A stretch of 64,000 nucleotides of DNA, taken from the NCBI RefSeq assembly GCF_014640155.1, contig NZ_BMGK01000001.1, forward strand, positions 62,001 to 126,000, written 5' to 3'. The stretch is from Planktosalinus lacus (lineage in GTDB: Bacteria; Bacteroidota; Bacteroidia; Flavobacteriales; Flavobacteriaceae). Positions 53,016 to 62,455 of the stretch are shown here, piece after piece (within the stretch, counting starts at the first letter, position 1; each line of letters opens with the position of its first letter). The notes below the pieces were generated by a model. That model was not told the origin of the DNA. It searched no databases and saw nothing but the letters and a program-made list of their open reading frames with translations. The translations under genes and the position numbers were made by a program.

Positions 53016-54629
53016 ATGAAATCAAAAATTACACTATTGATAATTGCTTTTCTATCAATAAACACAGTTTTTTCTCAAATCAGTTTTACAACAGAAAACA
53101 TTGATGTTACAGGACAATATAAAATTTGTGCAGTAGACATGAATGGTGACTATCTGGATGATATTGTTTCAGTGAGTGGCACCAATATTAACATCCACTT
53201 TCAAAATGAAAATGGAACTTTCACCCCACAAGATTTTAATACAACTCCTGCTGACAACCTTCCATCATGGAGTTTATCTGCCGGTGACTATACCGGAAAC
53301 GGTTATAACGATTTAATCTATGGCAGTAGTAGTGGCGTAACCTTTATGAGAGCAAACAACAACGGAACCGCATATACTGAAGTTTCTTTTCCTGAGTTTG
53401 TTTTTGTACAACGCACAAATTTTGTTGATATCAACAATGATGGAAACCTTGATGCTTTTGCTTGTCATGATATTGCTCCTAATGTATATTTTATTAATGA
53501 CGGTAATGGGAATTTAGAATTTAATCAAGGCGGTCTTGGTGATGTGCCTGTTGGAGGCCATTATGGCTCTCTTTGGGTAGATTATAATAATGATGGAAAC
53601 TTAGACCTTTTCATTGCAAAATGCAGTGGAGGAGGTCAAGGTGCAACTGCAAAATTTAATGAACTACACAGAAACAATGGAGACGGCACTTTCACTGATG
53701 TAAGTGTTGAATCTGGTTTAAGAGACGCTGTTCAAACATGGTCATCAGCTTGGGGAGATTTTGATAATGATGGATTTATGGATGTTCTAGTAGGAGCCAG
53801 TTCTTTTTCTGATGGCGGTCATAAATTAATGAGAAATAATGGTGACGGAACTTTCACAGATATCACTGCAGGTTCCGGGTTTGATACCTTTGGCGGAACC
53901 AGTATAGAACACGCAACTTATGACTTCAACAATGACGGTTATCTTGATATTTTTGGAAATTCAAACACGTTGTTTATAAATAACGGGGACTTCACATTTA
54001 CAACCACAACAATTCCCTTTTCAGGAGCTGCAATAGCAGACCTCAACAATGATGGTTTTTTAGATGCTTTTCAGGGAAATGAGATACATTATAATAGTGG
54101 AAATAACAACAACTGGATTGTAATAAACACCCAAGGTGTTGAAAGCAACAGAAACGGAATTGGTGCCAGAATTGAGATTGTAAGTGCTCTTGGCACACAA
54201 ATTAGAGATGTTAGAAGTGGAGAAGGATTTCGATTTATGAGTACCCTTAACACTCATTTTGGAATCGGTCAAGACACCGAAATTGAGCAATTAATTGTAA
54301 GATGGCCTTCTGGAACTATCGATGTGATTGAAAACCCAGAGATTAATACCACTCACCTCATAGTTGAAGGACAAACACTTAGTGTAGAAGAAAACCGTTT
54401 GTTTGATTTAACACTTTCACCAAATCCCGTGAAGGATATTTTAGCGCTTTCTACTAGAGAAAATTTAATTGGAGCGCAGGCTCAAATTTATGACATGTCT
54501 GGAAGGTTGGTCTTTTCTGAAACATTAAATAGCAGCACAATTGATGTCTCTAAAGTTTCATCTGGAGTTTATGTGTTGAATTTAGATGTTAATGACCAAA
54601 AAGCAGCCATAAGATTTGTAAAGTATTAA
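53016..54629 (+). CDS. FG-GAP/VCBS repeat protein with ASPIC/UnbV domain and T9SS C-terminal signal
   Basis: This 537-residue protein has a signal peptide (residues 1-20) and about seven FG-GAP-type calcium-binding repeats (DMNGDYLDD, DINNDGNLDAF, DYNNDGNLDLF, DFDNDGFMDVL, DFNNDGYLDIF, DLNNDGFLDAF). These are expected to form a beta-propeller. An ASPIC/UnbV module (NGIGARIEIVSALGTQIRDVRSGEGF) follows at about 375-440, and a type IX secretion tail (FDLTLSPNPVKDI to KAAIRFVKY) closes it. It is likely secreted or surface-attached. The next gene is a close paralog. Confidence 0.92.
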   Translation: MKSKITLLIIAFLSINTVFSQISFTTENIDVTGQYKICAVDMNGDYLDDIVSVSGTNINIHFQNENGTFTPQDFNTTPADNLPSWSLSAGDYTGNGYNDLIYGSSSGVTFMRANNNGTAYTEVSFPEFVFVQRTNFVDINNDGNLDAFACHDIAPNVYFINDGNGNLEFNQGGLGDVPVGGHYGSLWVDYNNDGNLDLFIAKCSGGGQGATAKFNELHRNNGDGTFTDVSVESGLRDAVQTWSSAWGDFDNDGFMDVLVGASSFSDGGHKLMRNNGDGTFTDITAGSGFDTFGGTSIEHATYDFNNDGYLDIFGNSNTLFINNGDFTFTTTTIPFSGAAIADLNNDGFLDAFQGNEIHYNSGNNNNWIVINTQGVESNRNGIGARIEIVSALGTQIRDVRSGEGFRFMSTLNTHFGIGQDTEIEQLIVRWPSGTIDVIENPEINTTHLIVEGQTLSVEENRLFDLTLSPNPVKDILALSTRENLIGAQAQIYDMSGRLVFSETLNSSTIDVSKVSSGVYVLNLDVNDQKAAIRFVKY

Positions 54630-54649
54630 ACCTAAAATGAATTGCAATT

Positions 54650-56251
54650 ATGAAACAAACTATCTGTTTACTAACCACTTTATTTATTTTTTGTATAGGA
54701 ATTTCTCAGGTTAGTTTCCAATCAACAGGCATAAACACAACAGGACAATATAGCATTTGTGCAGTCGACATGAACGGTGATTTTCTAGATGATATTGTCT
54801 CAGTAAACACCACAAATATTCAAATCCATTTTCAAAATAACGATGGTTCTTTCACTGAGCAGAACTTTCCGGTAGCAGATGTTGAAAATGCGCCATCATG
54901 GAGTCTAGCAGCCGGAGATTTAACCGGCAATGGTTATAATGACTTGCTCTACGGAGGTGGTTCCGGAGTAACTTTTATGATTGCAAACAACGACGGAACA
55001 GCCTATACTCAAACATCATTTCCCGAGTTTATATTTTCTCAGCGCTCCAATTTTGTGGATATAAACAATGACGGAAATCTGGATGCCTTTGTTTGTCATG
55101 ATGTCGCTCCAAATGTTTATTTCATTAATGATGGCGATGGAAATCTTTCTTTCAATCAAGGTGGGATCGGTGATTTTCCAACGGGAGGTCATTATGGCTC
55201 GTTGTGGTTTGATTATAACAATGATGGCCTGCAGGATATGTTTATGGCAAAATGTGGCGGTAGCGTTGAACGACGAACCAACCAACTTTTAAAAAATAAT
55301 GGTGACGGAACTTTTACAGACGTTGCAATTGAAGCAGGATTGAACGACCCCATTCAAACTTGGTCTGCAGCTGTTGGAGATTATGACAATGACGGCTATA
55401 TGGATTTACTGGTAGGAGCAAGTTCCTTCACAGATGGTGGCCATAAACTTATGCGAAATAATGGTGATGGTACTTTTTCTAATATAACTGAGGGATCTGG
55501 ATTTGAAACATTTGAAGGCACTAGTGTTGAGCATGCAACTTATGATTTTAATAACGATGGATTTCTTGATATTTTCGGAAATTCTAATAAATTGTTCATT
55601 AACAACGGTGATTTAACTTTTACACAAATTTCCATCCCATTTTCCGGAGCTTCAATAGCAGATTTGAATAACGACGGGTTTCTAGATGCTTTTAGAGCAA
55701 CCACTATATATTATAATGAAGGAAACGACAATAACTGGATAGTTATTAATACAGAAGGAGTAGAAAGCAATATAAACGGAATAGGCGCCAGGGTAGAAAT
55801 CACGAGTGCTTTGGGCACTCAAATAAGGGATGTTAGAAGTGGTGAAGGGTTTCGGTATATGAGCACATTAAATACTCATTTTGGCATAGGAACAGACACA
55901 GAGATTGAGGAACTGGTAATAAAATGGCCCTCTGGAGTTGTAGATGTTATTCAAAACCCTGAAATAAATACAGTACATCATATTGTTGAAGGACAACACC
56001 TTGCTGTAACTGAATCCAATTTATATAGCTTTACCATTTCACCGGTCCCTGCAAATGAATCGTTAAACATTCATTTAAAAAATACATTTGATGAGGTTGA
56101 TTACTCAATTTATGATATCTCAGGAAGAGTTATAAGTACAGGAAAACTTGAATCAACCATTCTTTCGGTCGAACATTTATCCTCAGGTACTTACTTTTTG
56201 GAGGTTCAAATTGAGGGAGCAACTGCCACAAAGAGATTTGTAAAACAATAA
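54650..56251 (+). CDS. FG-GAP/VCBS repeat protein with ASPIC/UnbV domain and T9SS tail (tandem paralog)
   Basis: This 533-residue protein repeats the architecture of its upstream neighbour: signal peptide, seven FG-GAP repeats, ASPIC/UnbV domain and T9SS tail (SFTISPVPANESL to ATATKRFVKQ). The two proteins align along their whole length, clearly identical at more than half of positions by eye, so a tandem duplication is the simplest explanation. The tails have diverged more than the propellers. It begins 20 bp after the upstream stop, and a terminator follows. Confidence 0.92.
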   Translation: MKQTICLLTTLFIFCIGISQVSFQSTGINTTGQYSICAVDMNGDFLDDIVSVNTTNIQIHFQNNDGSFTEQNFPVADVENAPSWSLAAGDLTGNGYNDLLYGGGSGVTFMIANNDGTAYTQTSFPEFIFSQRSNFVDINNDGNLDAFVCHDVAPNVYFINDGDGNLSFNQGGIGDFPTGGHYGSLWFDYNNDGLQDMFMAKCGGSVERRTNQLLKNNGDGTFTDVAIEAGLNDPIQTWSAAVGDYDNDGYMDLLVGASSFTDGGHKLMRNNGDGTFSNITEGSGFETFEGTSVEHATYDFNNDGFLDIFGNSNKLFINNGDLTFTQISIPFSGASIADLNNDGFLDAFRATTIYYNEGNDNNWIVINTEGVESNINGIGARVEITSALGTQIRDVRSGEGFRYMSTLNTHFGIGTDTEIEELVIKWPSGVVDVIQNPEINTVHHIVEGQHLAVTESNLYSFTISPVPANESLNIHLKNTFDEVDYSIYDISGRVISTGKLESTILSVEHLSSGTYFLEVQIEGATATKRFVKQ

Positions 56252-56273
56252 TTTTTTTAAATTTACACTCAAT

Positions 56274-56304
56274 AAAAAAAGCCCTCAAATGAGGGCTTTT
56301 ATGT
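56274..56304. terminator. Bidirectional intrinsic terminator between the FG-GAP and S9 peptidase genes
   Basis: AAAAGCCCTC (56277-56286) pairs with GAGGGCTTTT (56291-56300) over an AAAT loop. A- and T-tracts on either side allow it to stop both convergent genes. Confidence 0.82.
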
Positions 56305-56320
56305 TTTAGGCGGTAAAAGG

Positions 56321-58447
56321 TTATTCGGGAAGTTTATCATAACCCATATTGTATAAAATGAATCCAAAAATATCAGTGTGCAAATCTACTATTTTTGAAA
56401 CGGGCATCCCAGCTCCGTGACCTGCACCCACATCAATTCTAATTAATTTGGGAGCTTCTCCGGTTTCCTTAGACTGTAGTTCTGCAGCATATTTAAATGA
56501 ATGAGCAGGGACCACTCTGTCATCGTGATCTGCAGTTGTAACCATTATAGCAGGATAATTTTGACCTTCTTGAATGTTATGCAAAGGAGAATAGCTTTTC
56601 AAATACTGAAACATTTCTTCGTTGTCATTGGCTGTACCATAGTCATAAGCCCAGCCTGCACCTGCTGTAAAAGTGTGATATCTCAGCATGTCCATTACAC
56701 CCACTTGAGGTATTCCAACTTTAAAAAGTTCGGGGCGTTGGTTTACAACAGCTCCTACTAAAAGGCCTCCATTTGAGGCACCTCTAATAGCAAGATAATC
56801 ACTTGAAGTAAATCTTTTATCAATTAGATATTCTGCAGCAGCTATAAAGTCATCAAATACATTTTGTTTCTTTAGTTTTATTCCGGCGTCGTGCCACGCT
56901 CTCCCATATTCTCCACCTCCACGAATGTTTGGAACAGCATATACTCCACCCATTTCCAACCAAACAGCAGAAATAGTTGAAAAACCGGGAGGCAAGCTTA
57001 CGTTAAAACCGCCATATCCATATAAAATGGTTGGGTTTTTTCCGTTGAGGTCCAGACCTTTTTTGTGGGTGATAATCATGGGCACTTTTGTGCCGTCTTT
57101 AGAGGCATAGAAAACTTGATTGGACTCATATTCATCTGGATCAAAATCCATTTCAGGTTGCCAGTAAATCTCTGAAGTTCCTGTTTCTACATCATAACTA
57201 TAAATACTTGAAGGGGTTTTATAATTTGAGAAAGAATAATACATGTTTTCTGCTTCACTTTTTCCACCAAAACCACCTGCAGTACCAATTCCGGGAAGCT
57301 CAATTTCTCTTATTAAATTTCCGTCAAAGTCAAATTGTTTTACTTTAGAAACAGCATCAACCATATAACGCGCAAAAATATATCCACTACCGGTTGATGG
57401 ACTTAGCACATGTTCAGTTTCAGGAATTAAATCTTCCCAGTTTTCAGAAAGTGGATTTGATGCATCAACAGTAACTATTTTTTGATTAGCCGCATCCAAA
57501 TTAGTTTGAATATACAATTTGCTTCCTTTATTGTCTAGTACCGAGGTTGTATTTTCAAACCCTATTATTATGGGAAGAATTTTAGTGTCACCTTTTTCTA
57601 AATCCATCAAATAAAGTTCGTTTCCACTTGTAGAGACAGATCTTGAAATGTAAAGAAATCGGCCGTCTTCAGAAATAGTCCCTCCAATATATCTTCCTTT
57701 TTGGTTTTCTGTTCCACCAAAAATCACTTCATCTTCCTTTTGATTTGTGTTAAGCTTGTGGAAATAGAGCTTGTGTTCATTAGTCATTGCTGAAAGCTGA
57801 CTCCCTTCAGGCTTCTCGTAGGTAGAATAGTAAAAACCTTCATCGCCCTTCCAGGCAATTCCCGTGAACTTAAGATCAACAAGGGTGTCGCCTACTTGTT
57901 CTTTGGTTTCTGTATCAATCACAATCACTTTTCTCCAGTCGCTTCCTCCTTCAGAAATGCTATAAGCAGCCAGCTTTCCACTTTTTGAAAAGCTCAAATC
58001 ATCTAATGAAGTTGTTCCATCTTCTGAGAAGGTATTGGGGTCTAAAAAAACTTCTTCTACCTCGTCCATCATTCTGTAAACGACATAATGGTCTTGCAGG
58101 CCATCATTTTTATAAAAATAAGTAATTCCTCCTTCAATAAAGGGAGCACTTATTTTTTCATAGTTCCAAAACTCTGTGAGTCTGTTGTTTATTTCGTTTC
58201 TAAAAGGAATTTGATTTAAAAAATCAAAAGTCACTTGGTTTTGTTCTTCAACCCATTTTGCGGTTTCATCAGACATATCGTCTTCAAGCCAACGGTAAGG
58301 ATCTTGTATTTCTGTGCCAAAATAAGTGTCAATAGTGTCAACTTTTTTGGTTTCCGGATAATTTAACTGCATAGATTTTTCTGTGCTTTCTTCTTTACAG
58401 CCCAAAATGAGTGAAAGAGAAAAAACTACAATTAGTGATTTTTTCAT
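56321..58447 (-). CDS. S9 family prolyl oligopeptidase lipoprotein
   Basis: This protein of about 708 residues has a lipoprotein signal (SLILGC; Cys17), an N-terminal beta-propeller and a C-terminal alpha/beta-hydrolase domain. The catalytic Ser is S558 in RGASNGGLL, His about H677 in GAGHGAG, and Asp in the DHDDRV loop. The N-terminal DPYRWLED motif is typical of prolyl oligopeptidases. I chose the ATG at 58447, which puts the lipobox at the proper place; an ATG at 58471 would add eight residues. A minus-strand TAAGTTTG box lies at 58476-58469. Confidence 0.94.
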   Translation of the reverse strand: MKKSLIVVFSLSLILGCKEESTEKSMQLNYPETKKVDTIDTYFGTEIQDPYRWLEDDMSDETAKWVEEQNQVTFDFLNQIPFRNEINNRLTEFWNYEKISAPFIEGGITYFYKNDGLQDHYVVYRMMDEVEEVFLDPNTFSEDGTTSLDDLSFSKSGKLAAYSISEGGSDWRKVIVIDTETKEQVGDTLVDLKFTGIAWKGDEGFYYSTYEKPEGSQLSAMTNEHKLYFHKLNTNQKEDEVIFGGTENQKGRYIGGTISEDGRFLYISRSVSTSGNELYLMDLEKGDTKILPIIIGFENTTSVLDNKGSKLYIQTNLDAANQKIVTVDASNPLSENWEDLIPETEHVLSPSTGSGYIFARYMVDAVSKVKQFDFDGNLIREIELPGIGTAGGFGGKSEAENMYYSFSNYKTPSSIYSYDVETGTSEIYWQPEMDFDPDEYESNQVFYASKDGTKVPMIITHKKGLDLNGKNPTILYGYGGFNVSLPPGFSTISAVWLEMGGVYAVPNIRGGGEYGRAWHDAGIKLKKQNVFDDFIAAAEYLIDKRFTSSDYLAIRGASNGGLLVGAVVNQRPELFKVGIPQVGVMDMLRYHTFTAGAGWAYDYGTANDNEEMFQYLKSYSPLHNIQEGQNYPAIMVTTADHDDRVVPAHSFKYAAELQSKETGEAPKLIRIDVGAGHGAGMPVSKIVDLHTDIFGFILYNMGYDKLPE

Positions 58448-58468
58448 AAGGGAATTTTTTAATAAGCA

Positions 58469-58476
58469 CAAACTTA
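58469..58476 (-). promoter_or_regulatory. Candidate -7 box for the S9 peptidase gene
   Basis: The minus strand reads TAAGTTTG, 21 bp upstream of the chosen ATG. No -33 TTTG is seen. It supports the start at 58447. Confidence 0.35.
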
Positions 58477-58496
58477 CTAAAAAAGATGTGTTAATA

Positions 58497-58871
58497 TTAG
58501 TTAAAAAGCGGCTTATATTTAGGCCATAGTTTGTAAAGGAGGATAAAATTTATAACGGCCACCAAAGCAGCAATCCCAATGTGTGGAATATCTAAAAACA
58601 AGTGATAAAGAAGGACGTTTAACGAAATAGGAACCAACGCAATTACCGCAAAAGCCACCCACTTATTGAACAACAATAATAGACCAATAAAAATTTCTAC
58701 CACCCCTAAAACAGGAAGCACATAGCCTGTTGCTTTTAATGAACCCATAAATTCTGAAGCATCCTCTGGGATTTCAGGAGCAGGAATGAACTGAAAGAAC
58801 TTATTGAGCCCAATTAGTATTAAAATAATAGCTAGTAGAAAACGAATGATTTTAGTGAAGGTTGAATTCAT
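58497..58871 (-). CDS. DoxX-like family membrane protein
   Basis: This 124-residue protein has four predicted membrane helices and the DoxX-type features RFLLAIILILIGLNKFFQF at the start and GVVEIFIGLLLLFNKW in the middle. DoxX-like proteins are small inner-membrane proteins of varied or unknown function, sometimes tied to thiosulfate oxidation or quinone chemistry. No partner gene is adjacent that would clarify the role. The gene lies upstream of the S9 peptidase gene (49 bp) on the same strand. Confidence 0.83.
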   Translation of the reverse strand: MNSTFTKIIRFLLAIILILIGLNKFFQFIPAPEIPEDASEFMGSLKATGYVLPVLGVVEIFIGLLLLFNKWVAFAVIALVPISLNVLLYHLFLDIPHIGIAALVAVINFILLYKLWPKYKPLFN

Positions 58872-58955
58872 AATAGGTTGGTTTTAAGGTCTCTTTAGAA
58901 TAGGAATATCTAAAGATATAAAAACCACCGAAAAAATCAAATTTGCACTACTTTT

Positions 58956-59945
58956 TTAAAGCAATTGTTTTTCAACCAGATACTCAGCAATTTGAACAGT
59001 ATTAGTTGCGGCTCCTTTTCTCAAGTTATCGCTAACAATCCACATATTTAATGTGCGAGGCTGTGATGCATCTCTACGAATGCGACCCACAAATACATCA
59101 TCCTTTCCTTTAGCATAAACAGGCATTGGGTAGGTATTTGTGTCTGGGTTGTCCTGAAGTGTAATTCCGGGTGTATTGTGCAGGAGAGTCCTTATTTCAC
59201 TAAGTTCAAAATCATGTTCAAATTCAATATTTACAGATTCGCTATGGCCGCCCACTACAGGAATTCTAATTGCGGTAGCGGTCACTGCAATACTTCGGTC
59301 ATCAAGTATTTTTTGTGTTTCCCTTACTAGTTTCATTTCTTCTTTGGTGTATCCGTTTTCCTCAAAGACATCACATTGTGGAATAGCGTTTTGATGAATT
59401 GGATAGGGGTAGGCCATTTCGCCTTTTTCACCCTTCATTTCGTTTTCAAGTTGCCGTACAGCTTTCACGCCTGTTCCTGTGATAGATTGATATGTAGAAA
59501 CTACCACACGTTTAATACTATATTTTTTATGTAACGGATGGAGCGCAAGTACCATTTGAATGGTTGAGCAATTTGGATTTGCGATGATCTTATCATTCTT
59601 TGTGAGTAGGGTGGCATTTATTTCGGGAACAATCAGTTTTTTTGAAGGATCCATGCGCCAGGCAGAAGAATTGTCAACAACTGTAGTGCCGACTGCTGCA
59701 AATTTCGGAGCCCATTCCAGCGAGGTAGTTCCTCCGGCGGAAAATAAAGCTATTTCGGGCTTTGCCTTTACAGCATCTTGTAGACTAATAACCGTGTGCT
59801 CTTTTCCTTTAAATGAAATTTTTTTCCCAACCGAACGTTCGGAAGCGACTAACATCAATTCTGAAATTGAAAAATTTCTTTCTTCCAACACCTGAAGCAT
59901 TACTTCTCCAACCATTCCGGTGGCACCTACAACTGCTATCCTCAT
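58956..59945 (-). CDS. asd: Aspartate-semialdehyde dehydrogenase
   Basis: This 329-residue NADP-dependent enzyme makes aspartate semialdehyde for lysine, threonine, methionine and diaminopimelate synthesis. The nucleotide loop GATGMVGEVM is at residues 8-17, and the catalytic Cys is C126 in IANPNCSTIQM. GGHSESVNIE supplies the downstream His. The fold and length match the bacterial enzyme. It is preceded by a -7-like minus-strand TAACTTTG (59993-59986), and a terminator from mscL lies upstream of that. Confidence 0.97.
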   Translation of the reverse strand: MRIAVVGATGMVGEVMLQVLEERNFSISELMLVASERSVGKKISFKGKEHTVISLQDAVKAKPEIALFSAGGTTSLEWAPKFAAVGTTVVDNSSAWRMDPSKKLIVPEINATLLTKNDKIIANPNCSTIQMVLALHPLHKKYSIKRVVVSTYQSITGTGVKAVRQLENEMKGEKGEMAYPYPIHQNAIPQCDVFEENGYTKEEMKLVRETQKILDDRSIAVTATAIRIPVVGGHSESVNIEFEHDFELSEIRTLLHNTPGITLQDNPDTNTYPMPVYAKGKDDVFVGRIRRDASQPRTLNMWIVSDNLRKGAATNTVQIAEYLVEKQLL

Positions 59946-59985
59946 AAGTCAACTAAGCTCTTTAAATTAAAATTGAATAAAGGAA

Positions 59986-59993
59986 CAAAGTTA
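59986..59993 (-). promoter_or_regulatory. Candidate -7 box for asd
   Basis: The minus strand reads TAACTTTG, matching TAnnTTTG, about 40 bp upstream of the asd ATG. No -33 TTTG at standard spacing is seen. Confidence 0.38.
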
Positions 59994-60025
59994 AAAAGAA
60001 GACCATTTAAAACGGTTAAAATTTA

Positions 60026-60055
60026 AATAAAAAACCATCCGCTTTTGACGAATGG
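60026..60055 (-). terminator. Intrinsic terminator after mscL
   Basis: On the minus strand CCATTCG (60055-60049) pairs with CGGATGG (60041-60035), using one G-U pair, and is followed by TTTTTTATTT. It separates mscL from asd. Confidence 0.7.
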
Positions 60056-60084
60056 CTTAAAGTTAGAATATATAGTGAGCGGTA

Positions 60085-60492
60085 TTATTTCTTTAATAAA
60101 TCCCTGATTTCTGCTAAAAGTTCTTCTTGAGTAGGTCCTTTGGGAGCAGCGGGTTCTTCTTTTTTCTTTTTCTTGGTTTTGTTGTAAGCTTTGACAATGA
60201 TAAACAAAACAAAACCAACAATTACTAAATTGATAATCGAGTTAATCCAAGCACCATACCTAATGGCGTTTTCAGGGGTTGTAACAGTTCCATCTGCAGC
60301 AATTACTGCTTCAGAGAGGATGATTCTTAAATCTTCAAAGGCCATACCACCTGCAAAATGACCCACTATGGGCATCATAATGTTTATTACAAATCCATTG
60401 ACAACGAGCCCAACGGCTCCGGCCAAAATAACCGCAACGGCCAGATCAATAACGTTGCCGGTCATGATAAAACTTCTAAATTCTTTTAGCAT
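60085..60492 (-). CDS. mscL: Large-conductance mechanosensitive channel
   Basis: This 135-residue protein forms the pentameric MscL channel that releases solutes on hypo-osmotic shock. The N-terminal MLKEFRSFIMTGNVIDLAVAVILAGAVG is the conserved amphipathic helix plus first membrane helix; a second helix lies at about 85-107. A Lys/Glu-rich cytoplasmic C-terminal helix follows. The start is the ATG at 60492, and a terminator lies downstream. Confidence 0.96.
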   Translation of the reverse strand: MLKEFRSFIMTGNVIDLAVAVILAGAVGLVVNGFVINIMMPIVGHFAGGMAFEDLRIILSEAVIAADGTVTTPENAIRYGAWINSIINLVIVGFVLFIIVKAYNKTKKKKKEEPAAPKGPTQEELLAEIRDLLKK

Positions 60493-60526
60493 TTTTTTTG
60501 GTTTAATAGTTAGTGAAATAAAAATA

Positions 60527-61642
60527 CTAAAATTTATCTTCTATAACAATTCTTTTTACCCTTTGAGAGATAGCGGTAATAATTTCATAGGATATAGAAT
60601 TTATAGTTTCAGCAAATTCATCAGCAGTATTTTTTTGACCAAAAACAACCACTTCATCTCCTTCTTCACAATCAATACCTGAAATATCCACCATCAGCAT
60701 ATCCATACAGATGTTTCCAATCATTGGGGCACGTTTTCCATGGATGGTCACAAAACCCTTTCCCTTTCCATAACTTCGGTTGATTCCATCTGCGTGACCC
60801 AATGGTAAAGTTGCTGTTTTAGTATCATTAGTGGCAACAAAGCCAAAATTATAACCCACACTTTCACCCTTTTTTATGTGATGAATTTGTGACACGATGC
60901 TTTTTAATGTCGCCACCGGCTTAAGGTGTTGGTTTTCTATGGCATCGTTTCCAAAACCATACAAACCAATACCACTACGCACCATGTCAAACTGAGCGTT
61001 TGGGTAATTTAAAATACCCGAGGTGTTTAAAGAGTGCCTTAAAGGCTGATAACACAAAAGTTTGATTAGTCGCTCTGAGCTTTCCTGAAAAAGAGCAAGT
61101 TGTTTTTCTGTAAACGCTTTATTGCCCATATCTTCACTGGCCGCCAAATGTGAAAAAATGGACTTTACTTTTACCGCAGTTGTACTGCCCATCAAGTCTG
61201 CAATGGCCTGAACTTCGTTTGGAGCAAAACCAATTCTGTTCATACCGGTATTGATTTTAATGTGAATGGGGTAGTCTTTTAATTGATTTGCTTCCGCGAA
61301 AGCGATAAAACGCTGTAACATCAATGGAGAATAAATACTGGGTTCCAAACAACGGGCAACAATTTTATCAAAATTGACAGTTTGAGGGTGCAATACCAGT
61401 ATGGGTGCTTGAATACCTTCATCTCTCAGCAAGATCCCTTCAGAAGCGTAGGCAACCGCAAGATAGTCTGCACTTAGTTGCTCCAGTTTTTTAGCAATCA
61501 CACGACTGTCACTTCCATATGCAAATGCTTTTACCACTCCCATAAACTTCACCCCGGGCTTTAATTTTGATTTTAAGTATTTAAAATTTTGAGTCAGGGC
61601 ATTCAAGTCTATCTCAAGAGTGGTTTCAGTGGCTTTGGGCAT
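60527..61642 (-). CDS. alr: Alanine racemase
   Basis: This 371-residue pyridoxal-phosphate enzyme makes D-alanine for peptidoglycan. The PLP Lys is K38 in VVKAFAYGSDS, slightly different from the common KANAYGHG. The second-base Tyr lies in the GESVGYNFGF motif. The RSGIGLYGFG and IGNICMDMLMVDI motifs are present. Its ATG overlaps the tdk stop in a TAATG, so translation is coupled. In Bacteroidota alr is sometimes fused to murF; here it is a stand-alone gene. Confidence 0.96.
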   Translation of the reverse strand: MPKATETTLEIDLNALTQNFKYLKSKLKPGVKFMGVVKAFAYGSDSRVIAKKLEQLSADYLAVAYASEGILLRDEGIQAPILVLHPQTVNFDKIVARCLEPSIYSPLMLQRFIAFAEANQLKDYPIHIKINTGMNRIGFAPNEVQAIADLMGSTTAVKVKSIFSHLAASEDMGNKAFTEKQLALFQESSERLIKLLCYQPLRHSLNTSGILNYPNAQFDMVRSGIGLYGFGNDAIENQHLKPVATLKSIVSQIHHIKKGESVGYNFGFVATNDTKTATLPLGHADGINRSYGKGKGFVTIHGKRAPMIGNICMDMLMVDISGIDCEEGDEVVVFGQKNTADEFAETINSISYEIITAISQRVKRIVIEDKF

Positions 61643-62280
61643 TATGAAGACTTTTTTGAAGGAATGATTTCCGGGTCGTTTACTTTAAGCTTTTTCACTT
61701 TTTCATTTAGCATGGCTTTGTAATAAGCGGCTCTGCTGAGGGGCTCATATTCTTCTGTTTCACCCAGCATGACCAGGTTGTCGTTGCTGGATTTTCTAAA
61801 ACTGTATTGTGCCAGATTTCCGGTGCGGGTGCATACGGCGTGTACTTTTGTAACATATTCGGCAGTGGCCATGAGTGCAGGCATCGGGCCAAAAGGATTT
61901 CCTTTAAAATCCATATCAAGACCTGCAACAATCACCCGAATTCCGCTATTTGCGAGGTCGTTGCATACTTTTATGATTTCATCATCAAAAAACTGTGCTT
62001 CATCAATCCCAACCACATCACAATTGTCTGCAAGAATCGGAATATTGGCAGCTGCAGGAACGGGGGTTGATCTAATTTCATTACTGTCGTGAGAAACCAC
62101 CATATCTTCATCATAGCGGGTGTCTAGGGCAGGTTTAAAAATCTCCACACGTTGTTTTGCAAACTGCGCGCGTTTTAGCCGGCGAATAAGTTCTTCGGTC
62201 TTGCCCGAAAACATCGAACCGCAGATGACTTCTATCCAACCAAATTGCTCTTTATGATTTACTGTATTTTCGAGAAACAT
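61642..62280 (-). CDS. tdk: Thymidine kinase
   Basis: This 212-residue type II thymidine kinase phosphorylates thymidine for salvage. The Walker A loop GSMFSGKT is at residues 21-28 and the DEAQFF motif supplies the catalytic acid. The usual second Cys pair of the zinc lasso is degenerate (VCTRTGN instead of CxxC), so the zinc site looks lost or altered, as I recall is seen in other Bacteroidota. The lysine/serine C-terminus is short. It begins at the ATG at 62280 and shares one base with alr. Confidence 0.95.
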   Translation of the reverse strand: MFLENTVNHKEQFGWIEVICGSMFSGKTEELIRRLKRAQFAKQRVEIFKPALDTRYDEDMVVSHDSNEIRSTPVPAAANIPILADNCDVVGIDEAQFFDDEIIKVCNDLANSGIRVIVAGLDMDFKGNPFGPMPALMATAEYVTKVHAVCTRTGNLAQYSFRKSSNDNLVMLGETEEYEPLSRAAYYKAMLNEKVKKLKVNDPEIIPSKKSS

Positions 62281-62455
62281 TTTGTATTTTTCAATGCGAA
62301 AACTAATGCAATTTTCGTTATACTTCTATATCGGTAAATTTATAAAAACAAAAGTCGTTACCGAAATAAAAAGAAAAGATATAATCGGCTTTTTGTATTT
62401 TTTAATTTAAATGGTATTTTTTAAATATCGTCAGAACCAACGTAAATAAAATCCA

